DNA of 64,000 bases from Arthrobacter sp. StoSoilB20 (GTDB lineage Bacteria > Actinomycetota > Actinomycetes > Actinomycetales > Micrococcaceae): NCBI RefSeq assembly GCF_019977295.1, contig NZ_AP024651.1:2542001-2606000 (forward strand), given 5' to 3'. Every line of letters begins with the position of its first letter. The first letter of the stretch is position 1. The notes under the pieces were generated by a model. That model was not told the DNA's origin, searched no databases, and saw only the letters and a program-made list of their open reading frames with translations. This document shows, piece after piece, positions 46,739 through 54,986 of this stretch. A program made the position numbers and the translations under genes.

Positions 46739-47146
46739 ATGAGCGATTCATCTTCATTGGACCGTGTGCTCGGATTCGTCCGGACTGTTGAAGCCGGCGG
46801 CGGAGCTGCTGAGCTGCGGCCCTTCCTTGCCCCGGACTTCCAGCTGACTGAGTGGCCCCATGCCCTGTCCAAAACCGGCTCCACCAGGAACCTGCAGGAA
46901 ACTTTGGCCGGCGCCGACCACAGCAAGGACATTGTTGCCGATCAGCGATTCGAAGTGGTGAGAACCACCGCCCAGGACACCCGGGTTGTCCTTGAAATGA
47001 ACTGGTCGGCCACGCTGTTGCTCGATCTTCCGCACTGGGACCGCGGCGACACCATCCGGGCCAGGAGTACAGCCGTTTTTGAGCTCCGGGACGGCTTGAT
47101 CGTCAGCCAGGATACGTACGACTGCTATTACACGACGCCGGAATAG
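46739..47146 (+). CDS. SnoaL/NTF2-like domain protein
   Basis: A 135-residue single-domain protein with the cone-fold pattern of the SnoaL/NTF2 superfamily: an N-terminal helix (SDSSSLDRVLGFVRTVEAGG), FLAPDFQLTEWP, VVLEMNWSATLLLDLP, and the final strands TAVFELRDGLIVSQDTYDCY. Many such proteins are isomerases or binding proteins, and the family gives no specific function. It is divergent from def and convergent with the flavin monooxygenase gene, whose stop abuts its own. Confidence 0.8.
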   Translation: MSDSSSLDRVLGFVRTVEAGGGAAELRPFLAPDFQLTEWPHALSKTGSTRNLQETLAGADHSKDIVADQRFEVVRTTAQDTRVVLEMNWSATLLLDLPHWDRGDTIRARSTAVFELRDGLIVSQDTYDCYYTTPE

Positions 47147-48277
47147 CTAGCGCATGGTGAAGCGCCGTTCCACCAGCCCGGCCACTGCCGGAAGCCCAAG
47201 CACTTGGGCAAAGAGTTTGTTCCGGGCTTCCATGGCAGCCGGCGCCAACGGCCTGCCCAAAGCCATATTCAGTCCAGCCTGACGCGATGCACGCCGGGCT
47301 GCTTTCCTGCGGGATCTTTCAAAGCCCGCCAGCAACCGGCCTACGTCCGAACCACCGAACGAAGCATCCATGATGGGCGCCAATGCTGCAGCATCCAACC
47401 AGCCAAGGTTCATGCCCTGGCCCCCGATCGGGCTGATTTCGTGGGCTGCGTCGCCGAGCAAAACCAGCCGACCGTGGACCATTCGGTCTGCCAGCCGCGA
47501 CCGGACTTCGAAGGCGCTCACCATGGTGTTGCTGCCCGCATCCGGGAACTCGCCGGTTCTGGCGCCGATCAGCTCAGCCAGCCCGGCCGCCGTCGTGCCT
47601 TGGTCCGGTGACCCCAACCTGACCACCCATCTGCGCACCCCGCCCGGCAGCGGAAAGGATTCAACAATCCCAGCGGGCTCCAGGTACAGGACAGCGTCGG
47701 TACCGTGACCGGTGGCATCAGCGAAATCTCCCATGATGTAGCTATCCGGATAGCTCCGTGCAGGCAGGTGTGGAAGGATCCGTTGGCGGACCGCTGAATG
47801 GGCTCCATCAGCGGCCACCACCAGGCGGGCGCGGAACTCCAGGGCACCAGCGGCGGAATCCGCTGCGACCCGAACCGACCTGAAGTCGTCCACTACTTCC
47901 TGGACGTCCGCGCCCCGGACAATTGCCTCGGCATCCAGGTCAAGAACTGCCTCCTCCAGGACCCTCTCGGTCACCGCCTGCGGTACCGCAAGGATGAAGG
48001 GGAAGGCGGGATCGCCGCCGAACGCCAGCTGGGCCACCAAGCGACGCCGGCTGTAGGCAACGCCCCTCCGGATATGGACTCCGGCGGCAATCAGCTCCCC
48101 GGCAACCCCCGCGCGTGCCAGTTCCGCCAACGCCGGAGGGTGGATGCCGATGGCGCGCGAACTCCCGCTGCGGCTGGTCCTCCGTTCCAGGATCCGCACC
48201 CGGTGACCCCGCTGCAACAACAGTGCCCCCATGAACAGGCCCACCGGACCGGCACCGACGATCACGACGTCAAACAT
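47147..48277 (-). CDS. FAD-dependent aromatic-ring monooxygenase (type III PKS cluster)
   Basis: A 376-residue class A flavoprotein hydroxylase: VVIVGAGPVGLFMGALLLQR (FAD Rossmann loop at the N-terminus), VVAADGAHSAVRQRIL (DG motif), and LVLLGDAAHEISPIGGQGMN (GD motif). It is expected to hydroxylate a phenolic ring with NAD(P)H and oxygen. The ATG at 48277 has a GAGGGGGAAG site. It is the third gene of a minus-strand unit after a type III polyketide synthase and a methyltransferase, so it probably oxidises their product. Confidence 0.88.
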   Translation of the reverse strand: MFDVVIVGAGPVGLFMGALLLQRGHRVRILERRTSRSGSSRAIGIHPPALAELARAGVAGELIAAGVHIRRGVAYSRRRLVAQLAFGGDPAFPFILAVPQAVTERVLEEAVLDLDAEAIVRGADVQEVVDDFRSVRVAADSAAGALEFRARLVVAADGAHSAVRQRILPHLPARSYPDSYIMGDFADATGHGTDAVLYLEPAGIVESFPLPGGVRRWVVRLGSPDQGTTAAGLAELIGARTGEFPDAGSNTMVSAFEVRSRLADRMVHGRLVLLGDAAHEISPIGGQGMNLGWLDAAALAPIMDASFGGSDVGRLLAGFERSRRKAARRASRQAGLNMALGRPLAPAAMEARNKLFAQVLGLPAVAGLVERRFTMR

Positions 48278-48291
48278 CTTCCCCCTCTGGC

Positions 48292-48999
48292 TCAAGGCCG
48301 CTCCGGCCCATGGACCAGCAGGTGGTGCCAAGGACCGTTTGCCTCGACGCTCCAGGTCTCCGGAACGGTGGATTCCAGCTCCTGTGCTGTGTAACTGCGT
48401 TTGATGGACACCAAGCCGTCGCCCCAGATGTAGGAGCCTGGTCCCAAGGGCCAGAAGCCGATCATGAACAGTACGTAGGAGAGGTTGCTTCGTTTGAGGT
48501 CGTTATGGAGCACCAGGCCTCGGCTGAGGGCTTCGGAATCGCTCAGGACACCGGCGAGTTGCCCGGAATCGAGGTGGTGGAGGATGTGGTTGGAGATGAC
48601 GAAGTCAAAGACCTTGCCCTCGGCCACCAATTCGGAACTGTGGGCCTGACGGTAGGTGACACCCTGGGCCGAGCCGGTTCCGGTAGCAAAGGCGAAGGCC
48701 CTGGCATCAGGATCGATCGCTGTCACAGTGAGGAGGAAACCGTCTTTCCGGGCCCAGTGTGCGAGGCTGCGCGCAACGTCACCACTGCCGCAACCAATAT
48801 CCAGGAGGGACGCCGACCCCTGCGCCGCCAACACAGGCCGGATTCTGCGGACGTAGGTTCGGCGCCACCCGGAAAGCAGCCTGTTGACCACCGGAAACCT
48901 GGCATAGGTCCGGGTGAGCCGTTGGGGGTCGCAGTCAGTCTTGTCCATCTCCTCAATCGCGTACCGATCCCGTTCTCGAAGGGACCCCCAAGGACTCAC
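48292..48999 (-). CDS. Class I SAM-dependent methyltransferase (type III PKS cluster)
   Basis: A 235-residue methyltransferase: SLLDIGCGSGDVARSLAHWA (SAM loop, about residues 64-83), VTAIDPDARAFAFA (acidic residue binding the ribose), FDFVISNHILHHLDSGQLAG, and a C-terminal hydrophobic helix (SYVLFMIGFWPLGPGSYIWG). It probably methylates the polyketide-derived phenol. The GTG start overlaps the PKS stop by 4 bases (GTGA), and the monooxygenase follows after 14 bases. Confidence 0.85.
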   Translation of the reverse strand: MSPWGSLRERDRYAIEEMDKTDCDPQRLTRTYARFPVVNRLLSGWRRTYVRRIRPVLAAQGSASLLDIGCGSGDVARSLAHWARKDGFLLTVTAIDPDARAFAFATGTGSAQGVTYRQAHSSELVAEGKVFDFVISNHILHHLDSGQLAGVLSDSEALSRGLVLHNDLKRSNLSYVLFMIGFWPLGPGSYIWGDGLVSIKRSYTAQELESTVPETWSVEANGPWHHLLVHGPERP

Positions 49000-50132
49000 A
49001 GATCGGGGGAGAGAAGCGTAAAGAGGCCCGTCTCCACCGTCAGGCCCGGGCCGAACGCCATGGAACAGATCCGCTCCTCACGTTCGCTGGCGGGAACGCC
49101 CAGCATGTACTTCAGGACAAAGAGCACCGTGGCGCTGCTCATGTTCCCGTACTCACGCAGTATTTCCCGGGCCGGGACCAACTGCTCCTGTGTCAGTTCC
49201 AGCTTGGACTCCACCTTGTCCAGGATGCTGCGGCCTCCTGGATGGATGGCCCAATGGGTAATTTCGCGGTAAGGAAGTCCGGCCAACTCCGGTTCCTTGG
49301 CGAGGAGCGGTTCCAGGGCACCGGTGATGTGTTCCTCGATAATGTGCGGGACGTAGGAGCCCAACACCATTTCGAACCCTTCATCGCCGATGTTCCACGC
49401 CATGGCTTCCTCACCTACGGGTGTGAGTACGGTCTCGAAGTGGTCCAGCCTGATGACCGGTTCGGGTCCTTCCGGTTCTTTCGCCGTCACGATGGCCGCT
49501 GCCGCGCCATCACCGAAGATGGCTGATCCCATGATGGTGTCGGGATCGTTTGAGGTGCGTACATGGAGGGAACAGAGTTCCACGCAGATGACCAGGACCA
49601 CTGCCTCAGGATCGGCAACGCAGAACTGCTTGGCAGCTTTGAGGGCGGGGAATGCTGCGTAACAACCCATGAAACCGAGGTGGTAGCGCTGAACCGCCGG
49701 GTTCAAGCCCAACGCCCTGACAACTTTGTAGTCGGGTCCGGGGTTGAAAAAGCCTGTACAGGAGACGGTGATGACGTGGGTGATGTCATCGAGGTCAATA
49801 CCCGAAGCCTGGGCTACTGCCGTCTTTCCTGCCTCCACGAACAACTTGGTTGCTTCGGTTGCGAAGATTTCGTTGCGTACCTTGGTGCTCGGGCTGAGGA
49901 CCCTGTTGGTCGCGGGGTCGAAGAACTGCGGATTCTCCGAATGGGCATCAAGGCTGAGTTCGGCAACCGCCGTGTAACGGGTATCGATGGCTGCTGAGTC
50001 AAAGCACGTGCCGACAAGGCGCGTTCCCAGCCGTGTCAGGCCTGGTTGGGAAGCGAAGACTTCACGGGCCTGCTGCTGGACGAGGATGGTTGGCGGAACT
50101 GCGGTTTCAAGGGACCTCACGTATACCGGCAT
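48996..50132 (-). CDS. Type III polyketide synthase (chalcone/stilbene synthase family)
   Basis: A 378-residue ketosynthase-fold enzyme with the full catalytic triad: Cys157 in GFMGCYAAFPALK, His297 in HWAIHPGG and Asn330 in YGNMSSATV. The GFGPGL-like end is AFGPGLTVETGLF. It condenses malonyl-CoA units on an acyl-CoA starter; ring type and starter cannot be read. The order PKS, methyltransferase, flavin hydroxylase matches the functional set of the Streptomyces griseus srsABC phenolic-lipid operon. It is divergent from the UvrA-like gene, with 131 bases between starts. Confidence 0.93.
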   Translation of the reverse strand: MPVYVRSLETAVPPTILVQQQAREVFASQPGLTRLGTRLVGTCFDSAAIDTRYTAVAELSLDAHSENPQFFDPATNRVLSPSTKVRNEIFATEATKLFVEAGKTAVAQASGIDLDDITHVITVSCTGFFNPGPDYKVVRALGLNPAVQRYHLGFMGCYAAFPALKAAKQFCVADPEAVVLVICVELCSLHVRTSNDPDTIMGSAIFGDGAAAAIVTAKEPEGPEPVIRLDHFETVLTPVGEEAMAWNIGDEGFEMVLGSYVPHIIEEHITGALEPLLAKEPELAGLPYREITHWAIHPGGRSILDKVESKLELTQEQLVPAREILREYGNMSSATVLFVLKYMLGVPASEREERICSMAFGPGLTVETGLFTLLSPDL

Positions 50133-50263
50133 GCTTCATTCTTAGCGAGTAAACGGTGGAAGACAATGGCAGAATCGAACTAACTGACCGAGGTTGGTCA
50201 CGGATAGCCAGGCGACGCCGACGGGGGACTGTTGGGCAGCGCCGCCCCACAGATGGAGAGATG

Positions 50264-52657
50264 ATGACTATTGCTGCGAGTACTGACACGGATTCTCCCG
50301 CGTCGCATGTCGCTGACACCCACGATCTCATCAGGGTCCAGGGTGCGCGCGAGAACAACCTGAAGGACGTCAGCATCGAGATTCCCAAGCGCCGGCTCAC
50401 GGTGTTCACGGGTGTCTCCGGTTCGGGAAAAAGTTCGCTGGTTTTTGCAACCATCGCCGCAGAGTCGCAGCGCATGATCAACGAGACCTACAGCGCATTC
50501 GTGCAGGGATTCATGCCCTCGCTGGCCCGCCCGGACGTGGATATGCTCGAAGGCCTGACGACGGCGATCATCGTTGACCAGGAACGCATGGGCTCAAATC
50601 CGCGGTCAACCGTGGGCACCGCCACGGACGCCAACGCCATGCTGCGGATCCTCTTCAGCCGCCTCGCCCAGCCACACATCGGATCACCCAACGCCTACTC
50701 CTTCAACGTCCCCACAGTGAAGGCCAGTGGCGCCATCACCGTTGAGCGGGGCGAGGGCAAAACGAAGACGGAAAAAGCCACCTTCAGCCGCTTGGGCGGT
50801 ATGTGCTCACGGTGTGAAGGGATGGGCTCCGTCAACGACTTCGACCTCACGGCACTCTATGACGACACCAAGTCCCTTAGCGAGGGTGCGCTCACCATTC
50901 CCGGCTACACCATGGATGGTTGGTACGGACGGATCTTCAGCGGTTCCGGTTTCTTCAACATGGATAAACCCATCGCCAAGTTCACCAAGAAGGAGCTCCA
51001 CGACCTCCTGTACCGCGAACCCACCAAAATCAAGGTGGAAGGCATCAACCTCACCTACGAAGGCGTGATTCCCAAGATCCAGAAGTCGATGCTCAGCAAG
51101 GATGTGGACGCTTTACAGCCGCACATCCGGGCGTTCGTTGAGCGGGCCATCACCTTCACCACGTGCCCTGAGTGCGAGGGGACGCGGTTGAGCCCCGAGG
51201 CACGCTCGTCCAGGATCAAGGGCAAGAGCATCGCAGATGTCTGCACCATGCAGATCAGCGACCTCGCCGACTGGATCCGCGAACTCCATGAGCCCTCGGT
51301 GGCACCGCTCCTGAAGGGCCTCCAGCACCTCCTGGATTCCTTCAAGGAGATCGGCCTGGGGTATCTCTCCCTCGACCGTCCCGCCGGCACCTTGTCCGGG
51401 GGAGAGGCGCAACGGACCAAGATGATCCGGCATCTTGGATCATCCCTCACCGACGTAACCTACGTTTTTGATGAACCCACCATTGGACTCCATCCGCACG
51501 ACATCGAAAGGATGAACCAGCTGTTGCTGCAATTGCGGGACAAGGGCAACACGGTTCTGGTGGTGGAACACAAACCGGAAACAATTGCGATCGCCGACCA
51601 CGTGGTTGACCTTGGACCCGGAGCAGGCACAGGCGGCGGCTCCGTCTGCTACGAGGGAGATCTGGACGGACTGCGGGGGAGTGCGACCATCACCGGACGC
51701 CACCTCGATGACCGTGCCTCCATCAAAGAGAAAGTTCGCACTTCATCCACCCACTTGGAGATTCGGGGAGCCTCCACCAACAACCTCAAAAACGTCGACG
51801 TAGACATTCCCCTCGGCGTTCTTTGTGTCCTGACCGGTGTGGCCGGTTCCGGCAAGAGTTCCCTGATCCACGGCTCTGTGGCGACGCGCGAGGGCGTTTT
51901 GGTGATAGACCAGGGCGCCATTCGTGGGTCGCGCAGAAGCAACCCCGCCACCTACACAGGACTGCTGGAACCCATCCGGAAGGCCTTCGCCAAGGCCAAC
52001 GGTGTGAAGCCGGCGTTGTTCAGTTCCAACTCCGAAGGCGCCTGCCCCACCTGTAACGGCGCCGGGGTGATCTACACGGATCTGGGCGTGATGGCCACTG
52101 TGGAGTCGCCCTGTGAAGAGTGCGAGGGACGGCGCTTCCAGGCTTCGGTTCTCGAATATAAGCTGGGGGATCGCAATATTGCAGAAGTGCTTGCAATGTC
52201 CGTGAATGAAGCAGAAGCCTTCTTCAGCGAGGGGGAAGCCAAAACTCCTGCGGCGCACAAAGTGCTGGTCCGCTTGGCAGATGTTGGCCTCGGCTACCTC
52301 ACGCTGGGGCAACCGCTGACAACCCTGTCCGGCGGTGAGCGGCAACGGCTGAAGCTGGCCACGCAGATGTCCGAGAAGGGCGATATCTATATCCTGGATG
52401 AGCCAACTACCGGCTTGCACCTGGCTGACGTCCAGAACCTCCTCGGAATGCTGGATCGCCTGGTCGAATCTGGCAAGTCCGTCATCGTGATCGAGCACCA
52501 CCAAGCCGTCATGGCTCACGCTGACTGGATTATCGACCTCGGGCCAGGTGCAGGTCACGACGGCGGCAACATCGTCTTCGCTGGAACACCGGCAGAGCTT
52601 GTGGCTGGGAAGTCGACCCTGACGGGCAAGCACTTGGCCGCTTACGTAGGCGCCTGA
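50264..52657 (+). CDS. Short UvrA-type ABC ATPase (excinuclease UvrA paralogue / drug-resistance type)
   Basis: A 797-residue ABC ATPase, shorter than housekeeping UvrA (about 950). Two Walker A loops are present (GVSGSGKSSLVF and GVAGSGKSSLIH), two signatures (LSGGEAQRTKM and LSGGERQRLKL) and two Walker B regions (TYVFDEPTIGLHPHD and IYILDEPTTGLHLAD). Zinc modules have CSRCEGMGS, CPTCNGAGV and CEECEGRRF. The reduced size suggests a class II UvrA, which lacks the UvrB-binding domain and includes resistance-linked homologues such as DrrC. The ATG at 50264 has GGAG at 5 bases. A strong terminator follows. Confidence 0.88.
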   Translation: MTIAASTDTDSPASHVADTHDLIRVQGARENNLKDVSIEIPKRRLTVFTGVSGSGKSSLVFATIAAESQRMINETYSAFVQGFMPSLARPDVDMLEGLTTAIIVDQERMGSNPRSTVGTATDANAMLRILFSRLAQPHIGSPNAYSFNVPTVKASGAITVERGEGKTKTEKATFSRLGGMCSRCEGMGSVNDFDLTALYDDTKSLSEGALTIPGYTMDGWYGRIFSGSGFFNMDKPIAKFTKKELHDLLYREPTKIKVEGINLTYEGVIPKIQKSMLSKDVDALQPHIRAFVERAITFTTCPECEGTRLSPEARSSRIKGKSIADVCTMQISDLADWIRELHEPSVAPLLKGLQHLLDSFKEIGLGYLSLDRPAGTLSGGEAQRTKMIRHLGSSLTDVTYVFDEPTIGLHPHDIERMNQLLLQLRDKGNTVLVVEHKPETIAIADHVVDLGPGAGTGGGSVCYEGDLDGLRGSATITGRHLDDRASIKEKVRTSSTHLEIRGASTNNLKNVDVDIPLGVLCVLTGVAGSGKSSLIHGSVATREGVLVIDQGAIRGSRRSNPATYTGLLEPIRKAFAKANGVKPALFSSNSEGACPTCNGAGVIYTDLGVMATVESPCEECEGRRFQASVLEYKLGDRNIAEVLAMSVNEAEAFFSEGEAKTPAAHKVLVRLADVGLGYLTLGQPLTTLSGGERQRLKLATQMSEKGDIYILDEPTTGLHLADVQNLLGMLDRLVESGKSVIVIEHHQAVMAHADWIIDLGPGAGHDGGNIVFAGTPAELVAGKSTLTGKHLAAYVGA

Positions 52658-52666
52658 GAACTCCAA

Positions 52667-52705
52667 GCGCTTCGGGCCGGCCCGGTCCGTCCCGGCCCGA
52701 AGCGC
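52667..52705. terminator. Bidirectional terminator after the UvrA-like gene
   Basis: A perfect 14-bp inverted repeat (GCGCTTCGGGCCGG at 52667-52680, its complement at 52692-52705) with an 11-base loop. It sits between convergent genes. No T tract follows on the plus strand. Confidence 0.75.
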
Positions 52706-52737
52706 AGCCGCGCCCGCATTTGCTGACCCCTTTCCGC

Positions 52738-53958
52738 TCAGGCGATGTCCGACGTCGCGGTGTCCCATTGGATGTGATGGCGATACACCCAATCGAAGGT
52801 GTCCTCCGATCTGCGGGCAATTCCCCGGAAGACCGCCGGAAGGACCAGGTCCTCGAAGACGCGCTTGAACTGGCCTCGGATTTTCGGCGCCGCATTTCGG
52901 CGTCCCCATTCCACTACCGATTCCGCCCGCGACCGGCGCTCGTTCTCATATCGAGCCAGCGCCTCCGGGAGTCAACCCTGCTCCTGGCCTTGAAGGGAAC
53001 GGCCCAGGGTGACTGCGTCTTCGATGGCCATCGAAGCTCCCTGCCCCGACGACGGCGAAGCTGCGTGGGCGGCATCGCCCACCAGGACAAGCCTGTCGCG
53101 CTGCCAGCGGGGAATACTTGGAAAGTCCGAGGTGGTGTAAGGCCTGATGATGTCATCCGTGGCGGTAATGATGGCCGCCATGATGGTGCGGTCTCCGGCG
53201 ACGAGCTTGGTCAGCCACTCCTTACGGGCGCCTGAGTCCAATGTGGCGGGATCTTCAGAGGACCGTTGCAGGGGGTTGGCAAACCACCAGGTCCGGCCGT
53301 CGGGATCCTGCATGTAGCAATTGAAGCAGCGCTTGCCGAAGACCATCTTCATTCGCCCGGCTTCGATGTCAACCAGCCCGGGCGGCAGAACCCCGGCCGG
53401 GACTATGCCGCCCGTGTTGAGCAACGGAATGTTCCTTGGTTCCGGCGCTTCGGGGTCAATCAGCGTTCTGACCCGTGAGTGAAGGCCATCGGCACCAACC
53501 AGGATGTCTCCATGCGCAGTGGTTCCGTCGTGAAAACCGGCGCTCACGCCCTCGCGCGTTTCCTCCACTGCGGTCAGCCTTTTACCGTAAACAATGCCGA
53601 TGCCCCGCCGGCCGGCTTCTTCCCGCAGCATGCCGTACAGCTCGGAGCGGGTCATGGTGCGGGCGGTGGTGCCGTCAGGCAGGGACCCGCCGTAGTCGAA
53701 GTCGATAAGGTGCTTGCCGCTGCTTCCCAAGTACATGGACATCAGGGGAGTGCTGAAACCCAACCGGCCCGCCGCGCCTTTGAGCCCAAGGGTGTCCAGG
53801 GCATCAAAACCATTGACGGCCACCGTCAGGAAGCCGCCGATGCCATCGGAGGGCACTCCGTAGGCTTCGAAGATGACTGGCCGGTGGCCGGCCTTGTGCA
53901 GCGCTATGCCACTTGAGAGGCCGGCAATGCCGGCGCCTATAACCATGCAATTGAACAT
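52738..53958 (-). pseudogene. FAD-dependent monooxygenase interrupted by an in-frame TGA
   Basis: The open frame (328 codons from ATG 53958 to TGA 52974-52972) is a class A flavin monooxygenase: CMVIGAGIAGLSSGIALHKA, ILVGADGLHSRVRTLI and RLVLVGDAAHAASPSSGQGA. Directly after the TGA the same frame continues for 77 codons with LPEALARYENERRSRAESVV, the usual C-terminal helix of the family, then ends in TGA at 52740-52738. A single change such as CGA to TGA would explain this. It is a nonsense pseudogene, a sequencing error, or a C-terminally shortened but working protein. The start has a GGAGG site at 5 bases. A MarR gene is divergent. Confidence 0.75.
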
Positions 53959-53973
53959 CAGGGCCTCCAAAGT

Positions 53974-53997
53974 TATTTCGTTCGGTCGAACGAAATA
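53974..53997. promoter_or_regulatory. Perfect palindromic operator in the monooxygenase-marR divergent region
   Basis: An inverted repeat with 11-bp arms and a 2-base spacer: the left arm is TATTTCGTTCG (53974-53984), the right arm its exact complement (53987-53997). It lies 16 bases before the monooxygenase ATG on the minus strand. A weaker relative, TTTCG-6-CGAAA at 54026-54041, lies just upstream of the marR -10. This is the pattern of a MarR binding site. Confidence 0.75.
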
Positions 53998-54049
53998 TAT
54001 CGCTGTGACCGTGGGCCGTCAATCCTTTCGGAATTGCGAAATACCTTGC

Positions 54050-54055
54050 TAGCCT
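54050..54055 (+). promoter_or_regulatory. -10-like TAGCCT of the marR gene (leaderless start)
   Basis: TAGCCT is followed by 6 bases and the ATG at 54062. The half-palindrome TTTCG-6-CGAAA at 54026-54041 occupies the -35/-10 spacer, so autorepression is plausible. Confidence 0.5.
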
Positions 54056-54061
54056 CGGTGC

Positions 54062-54544
54062 ATGCAGTCAGACAGCGACCCGGATGCCCGAAAAGCCCTG
54101 CTCGAAGCGGTTTACGCCTCCGGGCGGGAGCTTTCGACGGCGGCCGTCATGTTCCACACGAAGCTCTCCGAACTTCGCGGATTATCCGCAACCGAAGGCA
54201 AAGCCATTGACATCCTGCTGCGGCTCGGGCCAATGACAGCGGGCGAATTCGGTCAGCACTCAGGCCTGGCGCCGGCATCGGTGACCGGCCTGATGCAGCG
54301 CTTGGAAAGCAAGGGAATAGCCCGCCGGGTCAGGCATGACGAGGACAAGCGGAAGGTCCTGATAGAACTGGTCGGCGACCAAGTGACAGCCGCGACGCCA
54401 TATTTCCTGGACTTCATGAACGGACTGGCCGCCCTGCTTGAGGGTTACGGCGATCAGGAACTGCGCGTTATTGCCGACTACTCAGCGAAGGCCGCCGAGA
54501 TCCAAAAGAACGCGGCCGCACGCTTGGGGCGCGAAGGACTCTGA
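54062..54544 (+). CDS. MarR family transcriptional regulator
   Basis: A 160-residue winged-helix regulator: the N-terminal dimer helix, then LRGLSATEGKAIDILLRLGP, MTAGEFGQHSGLAPASVTGL (recognition helix region), MQRLESKGIARRVRHDEDKR with the wing (RxDDKRxxxI-type), and a C-terminal dimer helix. It probably represses the divergent monooxygenase through the palindrome between them and releases DNA on binding a phenolic or drug-like ligand. TAGCCT lies 6 bases before the ATG. Confidence 0.9.
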   Translation: MQSDSDPDARKALLEAVYASGRELSTAAVMFHTKLSELRGLSATEGKAIDILLRLGPMTAGEFGQHSGLAPASVTGLMQRLESKGIARRVRHDEDKRKVLIELVGDQVTAATPYFLDFMNGLAALLEGYGDQELRVIADYSAKAAEIQKNAAARLGREGL

Positions 54545-54986
54545 CGCGAAACCGCCACCCCTCCCGGACGTTCTTCCATAACGCCGATAATCTACATTAT
54601 GTAAAGTAAAGCGGAAGAGGCCCTCCCCGCGGACCAGGCATTCACCGCCCATCGGCTCATGCAGAACGCCCTGAATCACCCCGTCCACGACGCACTGGCC
54701 TGAAGCCCCCTGACGTTTCGCACAACAATTTCCGCACAACAAATTCACGGGCGCATGATGAACATAAGAAGCGGCTTGTTCCGCATGCCGTTTACTGGGC
54801 TGACGTCAGGACATGGCGGTTCTTCCTTGTCCGCAGACCGAGCGACGAACTCACTTGACCCTCCACGCACGCCTGCTAGTATCGAAAAAAGAACAGCATG
54901 TCCTATCAAAAGAACAAAGGGTGACATACCGCGAACGCCGCAGGCACCGGCGCAGCGGCGGGAACCTGGAACGTGGGGAACATTCA
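54545..54986 (+). other. 442-base regulatory region upstream of the GntR gene
   Basis: No supported coding sequence. It contains an odd palindrome TACAT-T-ATGTA at about 54593-54603 and two tandem copies of CGCACAACAA spaced 14 bases (54719-54728 and 54733-54742). It also has a perfect palindrome CTGACGTCAG at 54800-54809 and the promoter TTGACC-16-TAGTAT at 54855-54882. Two near-matches to an IolR-type decamer are present (54804-54813 minus, 54899-54908 plus). Confidence 0.5.
54855..54882 (+). promoter_or_regulatory. Promoter TTGACC-16-TAGTAT of the gntR-iolB unit
   Basis: TTGACC at 54855-54860 and TAGTAT at 54877-54882 give a leader of about 100 bases before the GntR start. The IolR-like decamer TGTCCTATCA (54899-54908) lies just after the expected start of transcription, a position suited to repression. 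Confidence 0.6.

Noticed and set aside
52720..53235. Plus-strand frame of 171 codons opposite the interrupted monooxygenase
   Set aside because: The minus strand carries clear flavoprotein motifs on both sides of the TGA; the plus frame shows no family pattern.
54482..54748. Minus-strand frame of 88 codons after the marR gene
   Set aside because: It overlaps the marR 3' end and has no ribosome site or recognisable motif. High G+C content makes such open frames common.
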